Source of the DNA: Xanthostigma xanthostigma
Taxonomy: Eukaryota; Arthropoda; Insecta; Raphidioptera; Raphidiidae
NCBI GenBank assembly: GCA_963575645.1
Contig: OY754468.1
Span: forward strand, 26,622,465-26,686,464
DNA: 64,000 nucleotides
Direction of reading: 5' to 3'
This document shows positions 34,001 through 46,000 of this stretch, piece by piece (within the stretch, counting starts at the first letter, position 1; each line of letters starts with the position of its first letter). The position numbers and the translations under genes are program-made. The notes under the pieces are model-generated. The model saw nothing but the letters and a program-made list of their open reading frames with translations. It made no database searches and was not told where the DNA came from.

Positions 34001-37000
34001 GAGTGTTACGAAGAAGTCATTCCCATTGTTAAGGATACGCTCAAATCGGGACGCTGGCAAAGAAACGACGTCGCTCCGGGAGGTGCAGATCGACCGATGC
34101 AAATTACTATTTTGCTCGACTCATTGTGGTACATTTGCAATTTTGAGGTACAAAAAAAGTTTTATTTTGATCAGCAGCTTAGAGAGGAGGAAACTGAACT
34201 CCAAGCCCTAAGTTGAGAGGAAATGCAACGGTATACCAGGCGGCACTGGTGGCGCACTCGAACGTGCGCGGAAGACCGTTTGGGGCAATCTGCGCATGTC
34301 GCGAACATGTGTTTCTGCGCAGAGTACCGCATTTTACATTTTGCGCAGGTTCGAAAACACTCGCAGTGCCGTCTGATATACCACTGTATTTTCTCTCGGG
34401 TGACCAATACTAAAAGTATGCTAGTTCATTGTTCTCCTCTCTAATCTCCTTGATTGTGATGCAAGAAACCTGAATTCATAATGGTACCTTGAAACACTTT
34501 TATAACTTACTATTTATTTGTTTTTTATTTTTTAAGGAATGTACTGAATGGTCGGAAATATGTTTAAATGAAGCATTGGAACAATACTTAATAGCCGATG
34601 AAGGAACAAATACATACGAACGTTGGAGTGTAGTAGTCATAAAATGTTTAGCTATGATAGAAGCATGCATCAAAACAGAAGGCCTCACAGTTTGTAAGTT
34701 CCATGACAGTCGAGTAAAAATTAGACTATTTTTAATTTTTAACTTGTGTTTTTTGATGTTTAACATTTATACTCGCGAGCCCCACCCCCCAAATTTGATA
34801 CGACAGGAGAATAATCCTTGAAAATTAATGTGACAAATACCTTGTCAAAGAACGTATTGAAAAATAAACGTCTATGGGCTATGTGCACAGAGGCGGAGTT
34901 ACAAATTTTTCGATGCGAGCGTTTGTGGCGAGCACTAGGGGAAACTTCGAACTCCAATTTTCCGTATGTCAGTGAGCAAAGTTTATTAAAAGTGAAAGTA
35001 GTTATAATTTTATAAAGTTTTATAATTACAAAGAAAACATAGGAAAACTAAGCGATCTGGAAATGCTTGTTGTGTTCCGGGCTGTTGCGCTGATGGCGAC
35101 TTAAGTAAAATAAAGACCATTGGCGCCCTGATTTGGCGTTCCGCTGTCAGTGTAAACAAATTAACATCAGCTGTTTTCCTTATTATATTTTTTTTGACAC
35201 ATCATGGCCAACTAAAGTTTTTGACTTATCACCTTAGAAACATGTCGCGATTTCCATAAAAAGTTAGTTCAATAATTCTCTATTACCCACTAGCGGCGCT
35301 AATAGGCTTCGTGCACACAGCCTATACATCATGATTTGTGCCATTTTAAGAATACAAACTCCATGAACTGTCTGTATCGTAACAGATAAGTTGTCCGCCT
35401 TGCGAGGGTTTGATCCCAAGTGTGGATACTTAATTTTTTTTATGTGAATATTTTGAATTTTTTAGATCCAGAAATTTAATTCTAAAACAATTTTGTTATT
35501 TCAGTGGAACTATCAAACAACAACACTAGCAATCTTGTTTTTATAAAAATTGGTTGTCTGTAAAGTCGGTTTACGGACGATAGTTTTACGTGATAACGTA
35601 TTCCGTAATACATAACCTAAACCTCCCAAAATTTGGTTTCAATCCGCTTATCCTTGGTGTCGGAATGATAAGAAATGTCAAAAGTGACGTTTGCAACTTA
35701 CAAAGTATTATGTTCTAATAATAATTAGTTATTCCAATACTTAACTTAGAAGGCTTTGCATTTCACAATATACTAATGTCAAAAAATTGAATTAAACATT
35801 AGAAATGCAGCTGTTTTCATGTTAAGACAAGACATACGTTTGCTTCTAATTTCCATGTACGGCAAACAAAGACGACCGACCGCGTCGCGCCATGCATTAC
35901 ACAACATTGCATTTATACAGCTATTTCTCTATATAAATTTGTATAAAATATTTTTCTATATAAATTTGTATAAAAAAACTGTTTAGGCAAATTCTGTTAT
36001 ACGAAATCTATGTAAAATGTTCTCCTCTTTCGTTTAAGACTGGTTTCAAACCGATCTGATTTAAATTGAGCGAGAAATTAGCAAAAAGCACGCACAGGGT
36101 CAGGCGGAACGTTAGGAACGTTACGTTACACTTTTTCGAACATGCAGCCGGTGTTTTATCAATTTATAAGATTGGTGATTCATCAATTTATAAGACGTTA
36201 TCACGTCAAAAAATTCACAGTATGATTACTCGTACTATGAGAGTACCGACTGAATTCAATTTTTCTTTTTTTTTATAGTATCTGTTTTTCCATCTGAATC
36301 GATGTCTCGACTGATTCAAAATCTGACATCTATTATATGTCACCAACTTGAACCGTCTGATAACAATTTAATTAAAATACCGTTGGTTACTGTGACTCCT
36401 TGGATTATTCTTCATTATATTTTACAGAGGTAGGTGCAGTGTTTTGAATTTCCATAGTTGTTATGGCAGATTTTTGTAAGAGTTCTGTGTTAAAGTAAAA
36501 TTGTTAAAATTGCAGAGAGGAAGATAAAGGTCGAATAAAAACTTTAAATACTGAACGAAAATTTAACAATGGTTCTGACGAAGAAGACGACGATGAATGT
36601 ATTCCGCCGTCAATAATGATGCTCTTTTATGGACACGAATACATGGGAAAGTAAGTCGAAAATCTGAAATTTTTATATGTTGTTTATGGATATTTCACAC
36701 ATTCAACCAAAATTTTTAACTCACCGGAAGTGTACTTAAAAATAACTTGAACCAAATTGACTCCAGACAAAAGTTACAAAAAACTGATTATTCGAAAGTT
36801 TGTCTCTTAGATAGCGTAAAAATTATAATGAAAAAACGTGCAGTTTTGGGTAAATATTACTTAAAAATTGTGTAAAACATCAGTCAAACTATTTGTCACA
36901 TTTGAACTATATCTGTCTTTGTTAAACACATTATACGCAGTATATTGCTGTAGTCAATTTATGTTTAATGTTTAATTATTATTTCTTAAATATTTCAAAA

Positions 37001-40000
37001 TTAAATTTCGATTTATAGGATATAATATTTAAATAAGAAGTAATAATTTTTGAAGTCATATACCTAACAGTTTTTTATTCAGTAATTTCTTTTGAATTTT
37101 TAGGCACAGTTGGTGTTGTTTAAATGAGGCAGAATTATTGCTATTTACTTTAGATGTCGTAATGCCTAGATTGCGATCTCCGGAGTTATCAAATATACGA
37201 GAAAAAATTAATCAGCACTTGGAACAAATATTTTTTTGTCTTTACCAACATCCGAGTAAAAAAAGTAACAAGGTAATGTTCCATCTTACGCGTATTTTTT
37301 TGCCTTTTAGCAATTCAATGTCGTAATTCTCCTTTGGGTGATTAGTTTTCATTTTTATCGACAAAACTATCAGACGTAGGTATGTGAATATGTAAAACAA
37401 AACAATAAAAAAAAATCTTAACGAGTTTTTGTCACAAAGTTTCTTGTTTTAATCGAGTGGACAGCTTGTAATTGTTTTTTTTAAATTAATTTTGGGTTAT
37501 TTTTATAGGTTCGTTATTTAGCTGATCATAATGTTCTGCCGCAAAAATTGTCGTGGGAAAGAGCACAGCAACTGTATGATTTTAATCGGCCAGACGAGCT
37601 ACCGGAATTCGACATGGTGAAGTCAAATGCGATTGGAAGCGAAATAGAAAGTCTGTTGAAGCGTGTTATTTGTCTCGTTCCACCGGATCAAGATCCGCAG
37701 CCCCGTGTGTCAACGGTTTTAGCATTTATCAATGGACAAGTGGACTCCTTACCTGTCTTAAAGAACAGTTTTCCATGCAAAGTATGTTATAAAGTCTTTT
37801 TTAGGCGCGCTAGTTGAATAAATTGGCCTGGATCAGACGAAAAGTGAAACGCCTCCCATTCTCCAACTTCAACCGGCAGTTGAGAGGAAAGTCGTTTTCA
37901 CTCTCTCTGTCAAAGCGTCATGCGCTCTGTACACGCATGCGAAGTGTATACATAGCATATATTTAATACCCTCTATATTGCTAGAAAAGATCGGGAGAAA
38001 GACTTAAAATCTTTGATTAACGTCTGATTAGAACTCTTCAATAAATAAAATTATCGACCAATTTTTCAGACAATATATTAACAAACAATATAAAATTAAT
38101 ACATTAACGTTTCAATCTGGATTTGGACCTTCTTCTTAAAAAAGCGAATTATATTTAATTATTAATTATTTTTATATTTTTTAGATCAATTCTGAAGAAG
38201 GTCCAAATCCGGATTGAAACGTTAATGTATTAATTTTATATTGTTTGTTAATATATTGTCTGAAAAATTGGTCGATAATTTTATTTATTGAAGAAAGACT
38301 TAAACACTGCGGTGCAGACATATATACGTCTGTCTCACTTATTATACTCTGAGTCTCATACGCATGTCCGTGCATGGATGCAGCGTCAGTTTGCACATGG
38401 AACTTAGCTGTGAAAAGGGGGTGGCTTGCTCTTTTCCACTTACTAATTGCCCCACTACAGACGCGACACAATGGGTCAAGTAAAAAGAAAGCGATAGAAA
38501 ACAGTCATTTGCTGTCTCACTTCATGGGCCACGCTTCCACTACGGCCACTAGCAATGTAGAAGTTATTAAATAGCATTTTCTCTATCCACAGTAACAAAT
38601 TCCACATAACCATTTCCTAATCCTGAAATAATAAATTCGTCAACGAATGCTAGAACCTAAGAAGTTTCACTTCTAACGCGTGAACGTCTCACGCATATTT
38701 TTTTACACGCTTTATATTAAGGTTCGTTCCAAGCAGCCGCGAACGGTAATAGAACCGTACAGAGTCTTGTCACTGCGCAAGACTAATTTGCGCACTAGCT
38801 CAAAAATCGATACTGCGCAAGACAGTCTTGCGCAGTAACAAGACTGTGCACGGTTTTATTACCGTTCGCGGCTGCTTGGAACGAACTTTTAGTTTCACTT
38901 GTAAGTTTGTATGTATGTATGTTTGTTTGTAACCTCGTTTGGACTACAGCAATTGGTTTATTACTGTTAGTATGTTATGCCACTACTGTAAGAGCAATCG
39001 TTGATCGAGCGGTCTAAGGCGCTAGTCTTCGCTGACGTCAACTCTTGAATTCATGGGTCGTGGGTTCTAATCCCGTCCACGCCGAAATAAAAAATTTGTT
39101 TTTTTTTTCGGCAAATTTTTGACAATAGATCGAACTAAAAAGTGGAAAATAAATATAGTTTAAAAAAAAACTAAAAAACACGCTTTATATCAAACTAAAA
39201 AGTGAAAAATAAATATTTAAAAAAAAAACTAAAAAACACGATTTATATCGAACTAAAAAGTAAAAATTATTTTTTTTAAAATAAGCTTAAAACAAAGCGT
39301 GTTTTTTAGTTTTTTTTAAACTATATTTATTTTGTAATGTAATTGATAAATGTAAGTAGCCTAATTTTGTTTTCAGATGTCAGCTATTTATTATTTGCTT
39401 GCCGATTTTTATTTTAAGAATAATGAATTGTTGAAAGCAGATAAATATTATGTAATGGATATCTGCATAAATCCACAACGCATCGATTCCTGGGCTGGAA
39501 TCGCATTGGCTGGTGCTGCACAGCTCGAAACAAGATTATTGCTGTGTGAACCACTTAAGTAAGTTTTCTGAAATTCCGATAGTAGCCTCGATTAATAATG
39601 AATTATATAGCTATGCAAAATGCTATATTATTTTTCAACTAGTTTTAAAGTTTGAATCTCAAGAGCATTAGTGCAGTAAATGTTACACATAAAAATCAAA
39701 TAAAGAAAAATTAAGGAGGTTGAGCCGTTTTACGAAGATAATGAAAAAAATCTGAAATAAAGTTTTTTTAATAGACTTTTTTATGACAAAATTTTCTGTA
39801 AAAAATCCAAAATCATTAGGACATTTATAAAGTTAAAAATTAAAAAAAACTTTTACATGTAGTCTTATGGGAAATATGTCAATCTAGCATGCAAACTGTT
39901 CATTTTAATTTTTTGCAAATAACCAAATAATGTCAGCAGCTCCGAAAACTATCTATGTAAAGCATCGATGTCTTACGCATATTTTAATATTTTTTCCAAT

Positions 40001-43000
40001 TTTATTAGGAAACTTTTAATCAATAAAAAAAATATTAAACCTTAGCACTTTTCGATTATGGACTTTTATTCTTGGCAGATTTCACAATTTTAACTGAATT
40101 TTCAACTTTTTAATGATTTAATTTTAATTTTTATTACTTCTAATTTCTTTTTTTAATTATTTACTGCAAAAAATATGTAAAATACAGATATTTACATAAA
40201 TTTATTTATTTTTAACCTAACTTTGTACAAAAAAATCAAAAGTTAGTTCATTAGGTAAAGTACTGAAATAATTAATTAATATTAAAAAAAATTGTTTATT
40301 TATGCCTTTATGACAATAATTTATTAGTATCATCGACTTATAAACTATAAAAGTTCCCATTTAGAATTCGACTTACTTTTGATTGGGACTGTAACGGATC
40401 AACCTCCTTAAATGCTGTAAAAATTCCACAAACTTGCAATATTTCCTACAGCCTGTGCTACCTAAAAATCAACGCTAAAAGTGATTCAAAATATGTGTAA
40501 ACCAACGACTCTTTTATACAGTGATTTTAGAGTTTATCAGTATTTACGAATATCATATGTGAAGTACATAAATTTATAGGCATTTTTTTTCCAGTGAGAC
40601 GGAATTTTTTGAAAAAGCTCGTGCAACTCAGTGTTGTTTTAAACAATGTTTGCAGATAGAACCAATGCACTTGAAACTTTGGATTGAATACGGCTCATTT
40701 GTTTATATGGTTCATTCGTTTTGTTCGCGTGTGTTAAAATCGGAAGCGGATACTTTGAGCATGGAAAAGTAAGTATGCCGCGGATTCTTCTTGTAATTAA
40801 TAGCAAGGTCAACTTTTAAATTGTGTAAAATTAATAAAATAATGGGGTGATATTTTTGTTAGATTTGAAGTTCTCGAATCGCGGAAGGAGGAATTTTTGA
40901 ACACTGCACTTGAGTGTTTTCAAAGTGCTGACAAAGTGTGGGTGTGGAACAATGATTGCGAACAAGATGAACGCTGGTTGCATCAGTATATGCAAGGAAA
41001 AATTGCAGAGAAGCAAGGACAAGAACCGTCCGTTTATATGGAACACTATTTGCAGGTTTGTAGTAAAAAAAAAATTATATTAATTTTTGTGTTCAGTAAG
41101 AGTGCTCATGGTGCATTCCATAGAATATTGAATGACAGGAAGGAGGGTTTGATACTCTGAACACGACTTTTTAGAGAGAGGGAAACAGCCATTTTGAACC
41201 TCCAAGTATGACTCATTATTTTGCTATCTCACTCTCAAGTTTGAACGCTGTATTCGCTATGTGCAACATCAAAGTGGCGACATCTAGCGTTATTGACCGG
41301 CGAACCCACTGCCACTTTTATACATTATGTCAAATGTGACAGCAAGTAAAACGTAATTAAAATTAAAGTTTATGATAAAAGTGGAAAGTATGGATGCCAT
41401 ATTAAAAACGGGTTTTGAAAAAATAAATCATTCTATAAATTTTCAACCTCCAAACTGTGCCAAAGGGTAAAAGCTTAGCCGTGGCTAATCATGTAGGTAA
41501 TTGATGTTGCTTCAGCTAGATTTTCTAAAGTGGAATAAAAAATTCTAGACACTGTTGTCCTGTGTACGGATCATCTAAAATGTATCAATATAAATACTTT
41601 CTAAAATTGGAGCTTTTTTCTTGTTTTTATCATACTTAAATGTACTACGCCAGTGCCAACCAGAAGCATAAGTCGGCCATATGCAACCTCCATCCCAGTC
41701 GCGCTTATCTGATTGTATGCTTCTTCCTGTAGTTTTATATTCAAAGGTGCATTCGGATAGAGCGTTTACACGCTGTGGCTTTTGAATGTCATTTCTTGTC
41801 TTTCAATTTGAACTGTGAGTGCTCAGTGATGCTTTCGCTGCCCTACCTCTGTGAAATGAGCGTGTGTGATCATGAGTAATGACGTCACGGTGACGTCTTA
41901 AATAGATTGTAAGTAGGGATGAACATCGATGTTAACATAGAATCCGTATCCGCGGATATCTGAGGGAGAAGGAAGATCCGTATCTGTATCCGTTAGTTTT
42001 TGGCGGATCTTTTACCTTATTAATTTTCAATTCATAGATTAAATTTTATATATATAGGTGATTAGGTAATAATGAAAACCTGTTAAATTCCATTCAGATT
42101 ATTTTTTATTTTTTTAAATCGTATTTGGCACCTTTATATTGCAAACATTTATCGTAGTGAGTACCATACTAATAGTACATAACTCAAAGGTACCTACTAA
42201 ATCAACTATCTTTATAATGAGATATTGCACATCGATCTTTGGAAAGAGACAATCTGTTATGAGAGTTAACTCTTAAAGAGGTCAATAATTTTTTCCCATA
42301 ACAGATAGTCTCTTTCCAAAGGTCGATGTGCAATATTTACCGCCGCGTACTCTAAGAAAGTTAAGATCCGTATCCGCAGATCTTAAAACCAAAAATCCGT
42401 ATTCAGATCCGTATCTGCGGATATACATTTTTAACGATCCGGCACATCACTAATCGCAACTAATAATCCATACCAAAAACATTGAAAGAAAAACAAAACA
42501 TTGAGGTTGACATCGGTCATCGAATGATGTATCGCAATTCACAACTAACCATCAATGTCAAAAACATTTATTATCGATGCTTGTCAAGTATTGGTGTAAT
42601 TCAACAAAATACGCAATTCTATGGTCCCGTAACAAGGTGCTACCTTACATCTTTATTATACAAATAGATTAAATTAAACTCATACAAAAACTTCTGGTGA
42701 GATTTATTCCTACAAAATTAAATCTTATTCAAGTTACAAAAACATTGATGTTTTCGAAACATCGATTTCCGATGCTCATCCCTAGCGCTCACACTAAGCG
42801 TTCAATCGAAAAGAACCCTTAGTATAATAGCTGAAGCTGCCACAATATGATTATTTCTGTTTTGTGTAAGATTACCAATTCTGATTTATGTTCTGATTTT
42901 CTGTAACAAATTTGGTTTTTTTTTTTTAGAAATTATTGTGAAATTTTTATCTTCCAAACGTACATCACTTCAAATGAAGACGTTTTTAATTTGTTATCAT

Positions 43001-46000
43001 TTTTATTCTCGGGTTTTATATACTTAATTTTAAAATAATGTATTTTTAATTTTTTATCAAAATCATTTGAATTTTTATCAAAAGATCATTACATTACTCA
43101 CAAGTCACAGGTATTTAACCGTTTTTTGAAATTTAGTTTAAAAAATGAGATAATAAAGAAACGTGTTTGTGATCTGATTTTCTAATTTGTGTCTGGTTTT
43201 GGTTTTGTGCTGTTTGTGATAAAAACAGTGACGTAACTATGCTGTTTGAGGCCCATGACAAATTTTACTAAATGTTGTATTAATAAATGTTAGGATCCTC
43301 CTGTGTTAACGACCCTGTCACGCCAGGGGCCTGTGGCATTTTGCCCGTCCAGCCACTGAACAGTGACGTAATTATTTTGGAGCCCTGGCACATTTTTATA
43401 GTGTACCCTCTGGTATATTGAACATTAATTTGAGCTTGTCGACAAAGAGAAACGTTGCTCACCACCCACTCTACCAAATTAATAAAAGAAAAAAATTGTA
43501 AATATTCCGAAATATCGATACGAACAAGAAATAATATGGAAGTAACAAAATCTAGTATGCAAATCTTTGATTAACGCATGATTAGAACTCTTCAATAAAT
43601 AAAATTATCAACCAATTTTTCAGACAAATATATTAACAATAAATATATAAATTCAATACATTAACGTTTCGGTCCAGATTTGGACCTTTTTCAGAACTGA
43701 TCTAAAAAATAAAAAAAATTAATTAATAATTAGTTTCTAATTAGTTTTTAATAAAATTCGCTTAAAGTTTTTATAATATCGAAATATTAAAAAATTGAAA
43801 GTAATTATTAATTAATTTTTATATTTTTTAAATCAGTTCTGAAGAAGATCCAAATCTTAAACGAAACGTTAATGTATTGAATTTATATACCTATTTATTG
43901 TTAAAAATTGCAGCCAATTGGGCGACGGGACCATTCCAACTTCAAAAATCTTGACATTTGATTATAATAAAGAAAATAAAATTTTTGATATCGTGTGAGG
44001 TGACGCGGGTAATCGCTAGTATTCAATATATTTGCTATTCGTTGCCATAGTTACCTACATAATATGTTCCATGTCATGTAAACATTAATCAAAGCATGCC
44101 GAACTGTTTATTTCTGACAGATCCATAAAACAAAAAAGCGATTGATTTTTTTTTTATTTTCAAAATATTTCTGAAACTATAAAGTTTAGGAAAAAAAATT
44201 TTTAACAAAACTTTCTTGAAAAAATAAATAGAATAATAATCCGTTATGAAAAATATACCATTATTATATAAAAAACACCTTTTTAGCATATATCTCTTCT
44301 GCGCATGCGCCGATTTTCCCCAAAAACAATAGGGCTCTTCATATTTGCATACCAAACATCCTCCCAAAATTTGGTTTCAATCCGTTCATCCATTTGAGCT
44401 GTATCGTGTTCACAGACAAACAGACTAACAGACGCACAGAGATTTTTCAAAAATATGTTTTTTGGATTCGGGGGACCTCAAAACGGAAAGATATTGTAAA
44501 ATTTTTGAAAAGTGATTTTTGACCTAAACTAGTACCATTCCCCACTTGTGGGTTGGAATGTTAAAATTGGTTGATATTTTCTTTATTAAAAAATTTAGTA
44601 TGCCTTTTGTCAAGTGGTGCCGCGGACCTCATGGAGCCGCTGGTCCAGCCCTGCCACCCTGTAATTACGCCACTGTTTTAAAATATATGTTAGGGAGTGT
44701 AAAGAAAATATTGATTGTGTTTTATAAATGTTTGAATTTTGCAGGCCAGCGCATATCTGTATGAAAATAATGCCCAGTACCCTTCAAAAATAAATTATTC
44801 AAATCCACAAACGTTAGCTGTAGAAGCTTTAGAAATTTACTATCGAATTCATGCGTCGATGCTTAAATATCTCGAACTACACGAGAGGCAGTCAATACCC
44901 AGAGAAATTGGACGTGTATTCACTCGTTGTCTCTCCGAATGTGCAAATAGTGCTTTTATTTCGGGTGTTTGCAAGGAGGAAGCCGATAAACGCAAGGAAG
45001 AAATAAATGCCCAAGTACAAGAAACAAAAGAAACTAAAAATGATGGCAAGTATCTATATACTGATTTTTTTTATAGTAAACCCCCATTAACTGAAATGTG
45101 GAATAAGTAGAAGTTTTATCACTGTTATAAATTGTTCAAAATACAATGAAACCTCAGCAATCCTAAATAATTATGAGGAGAGATCAACTGGGTTATTGAG
45201 ACGAAAGGTAGCCCTAGAAGACAAAAAGAAAAGTAAATGAAAAATTTTATAGTGGGGATAACAGCCGTGTTTGTTGATAAGTTCTGAACTGGCTGAACTC
45301 CCAAAGCGTCACACGACAATACAGAACTCTGAATACAACTCTGTTAGTCAAATTTTCGAACTCTGTGGAGTGTTTGAACGTAGTTCAGTAATATTAGGCG
45401 TCTAGCAGTTCTAGAAGCCTAGAACTGCCAGAATCAAATTCGAAGAGTTCGGGAATTTGACCAACAATCGCGCAGTTGTGTCTGAAAGAGCTCTGTATTA
45501 CCGACAGACGCTTTGGGAGTTCTGAACCAGTTCAGAATTTACCAACAAACGCACCTACTCTTTATGAAAAAAAAGTATACGTGAGATTCTCGCGCGTTAG
45601 AAGTGAAACTTCTTAGGTTCTATCATTTGTTGACGATTTTATTATTCCATAATTAGGAAATGGTTATGTGGAATTTGTTACTTTGGCTAGAGAAAATGCT
45701 ACGTATATACACAGCGCATGCGTGTAGAGTGAGTATGCCGCTTTGACAGAGAGAGTAGAAATGATTCTCCCATTCCGTCCCCTCAACTGCCAGTTGAAGT
45801 CGGAGAAGGAGAAGCGCTTCACTTTTCGTCTGATCCGGGCCAATTTAGCCCCCTAGTGCGCCTAAAAAGTTTCACTTCAATAAATTAAAAAAATTGATAT
45901 TTATGATCCTTAATTTAAAAACTATAATAAAAACAGTTCATCAATAATAAAAATTTTAGAAATTCTAGCTGTAATATTTTTAACGTGTAATAATGAGTTT

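Noticed and set aside
35390..35430. tRNA-like T-arm (GGGTTTGATCCC)
   Set aside because: No D-arm, anticodon arm or acceptor stem around it.
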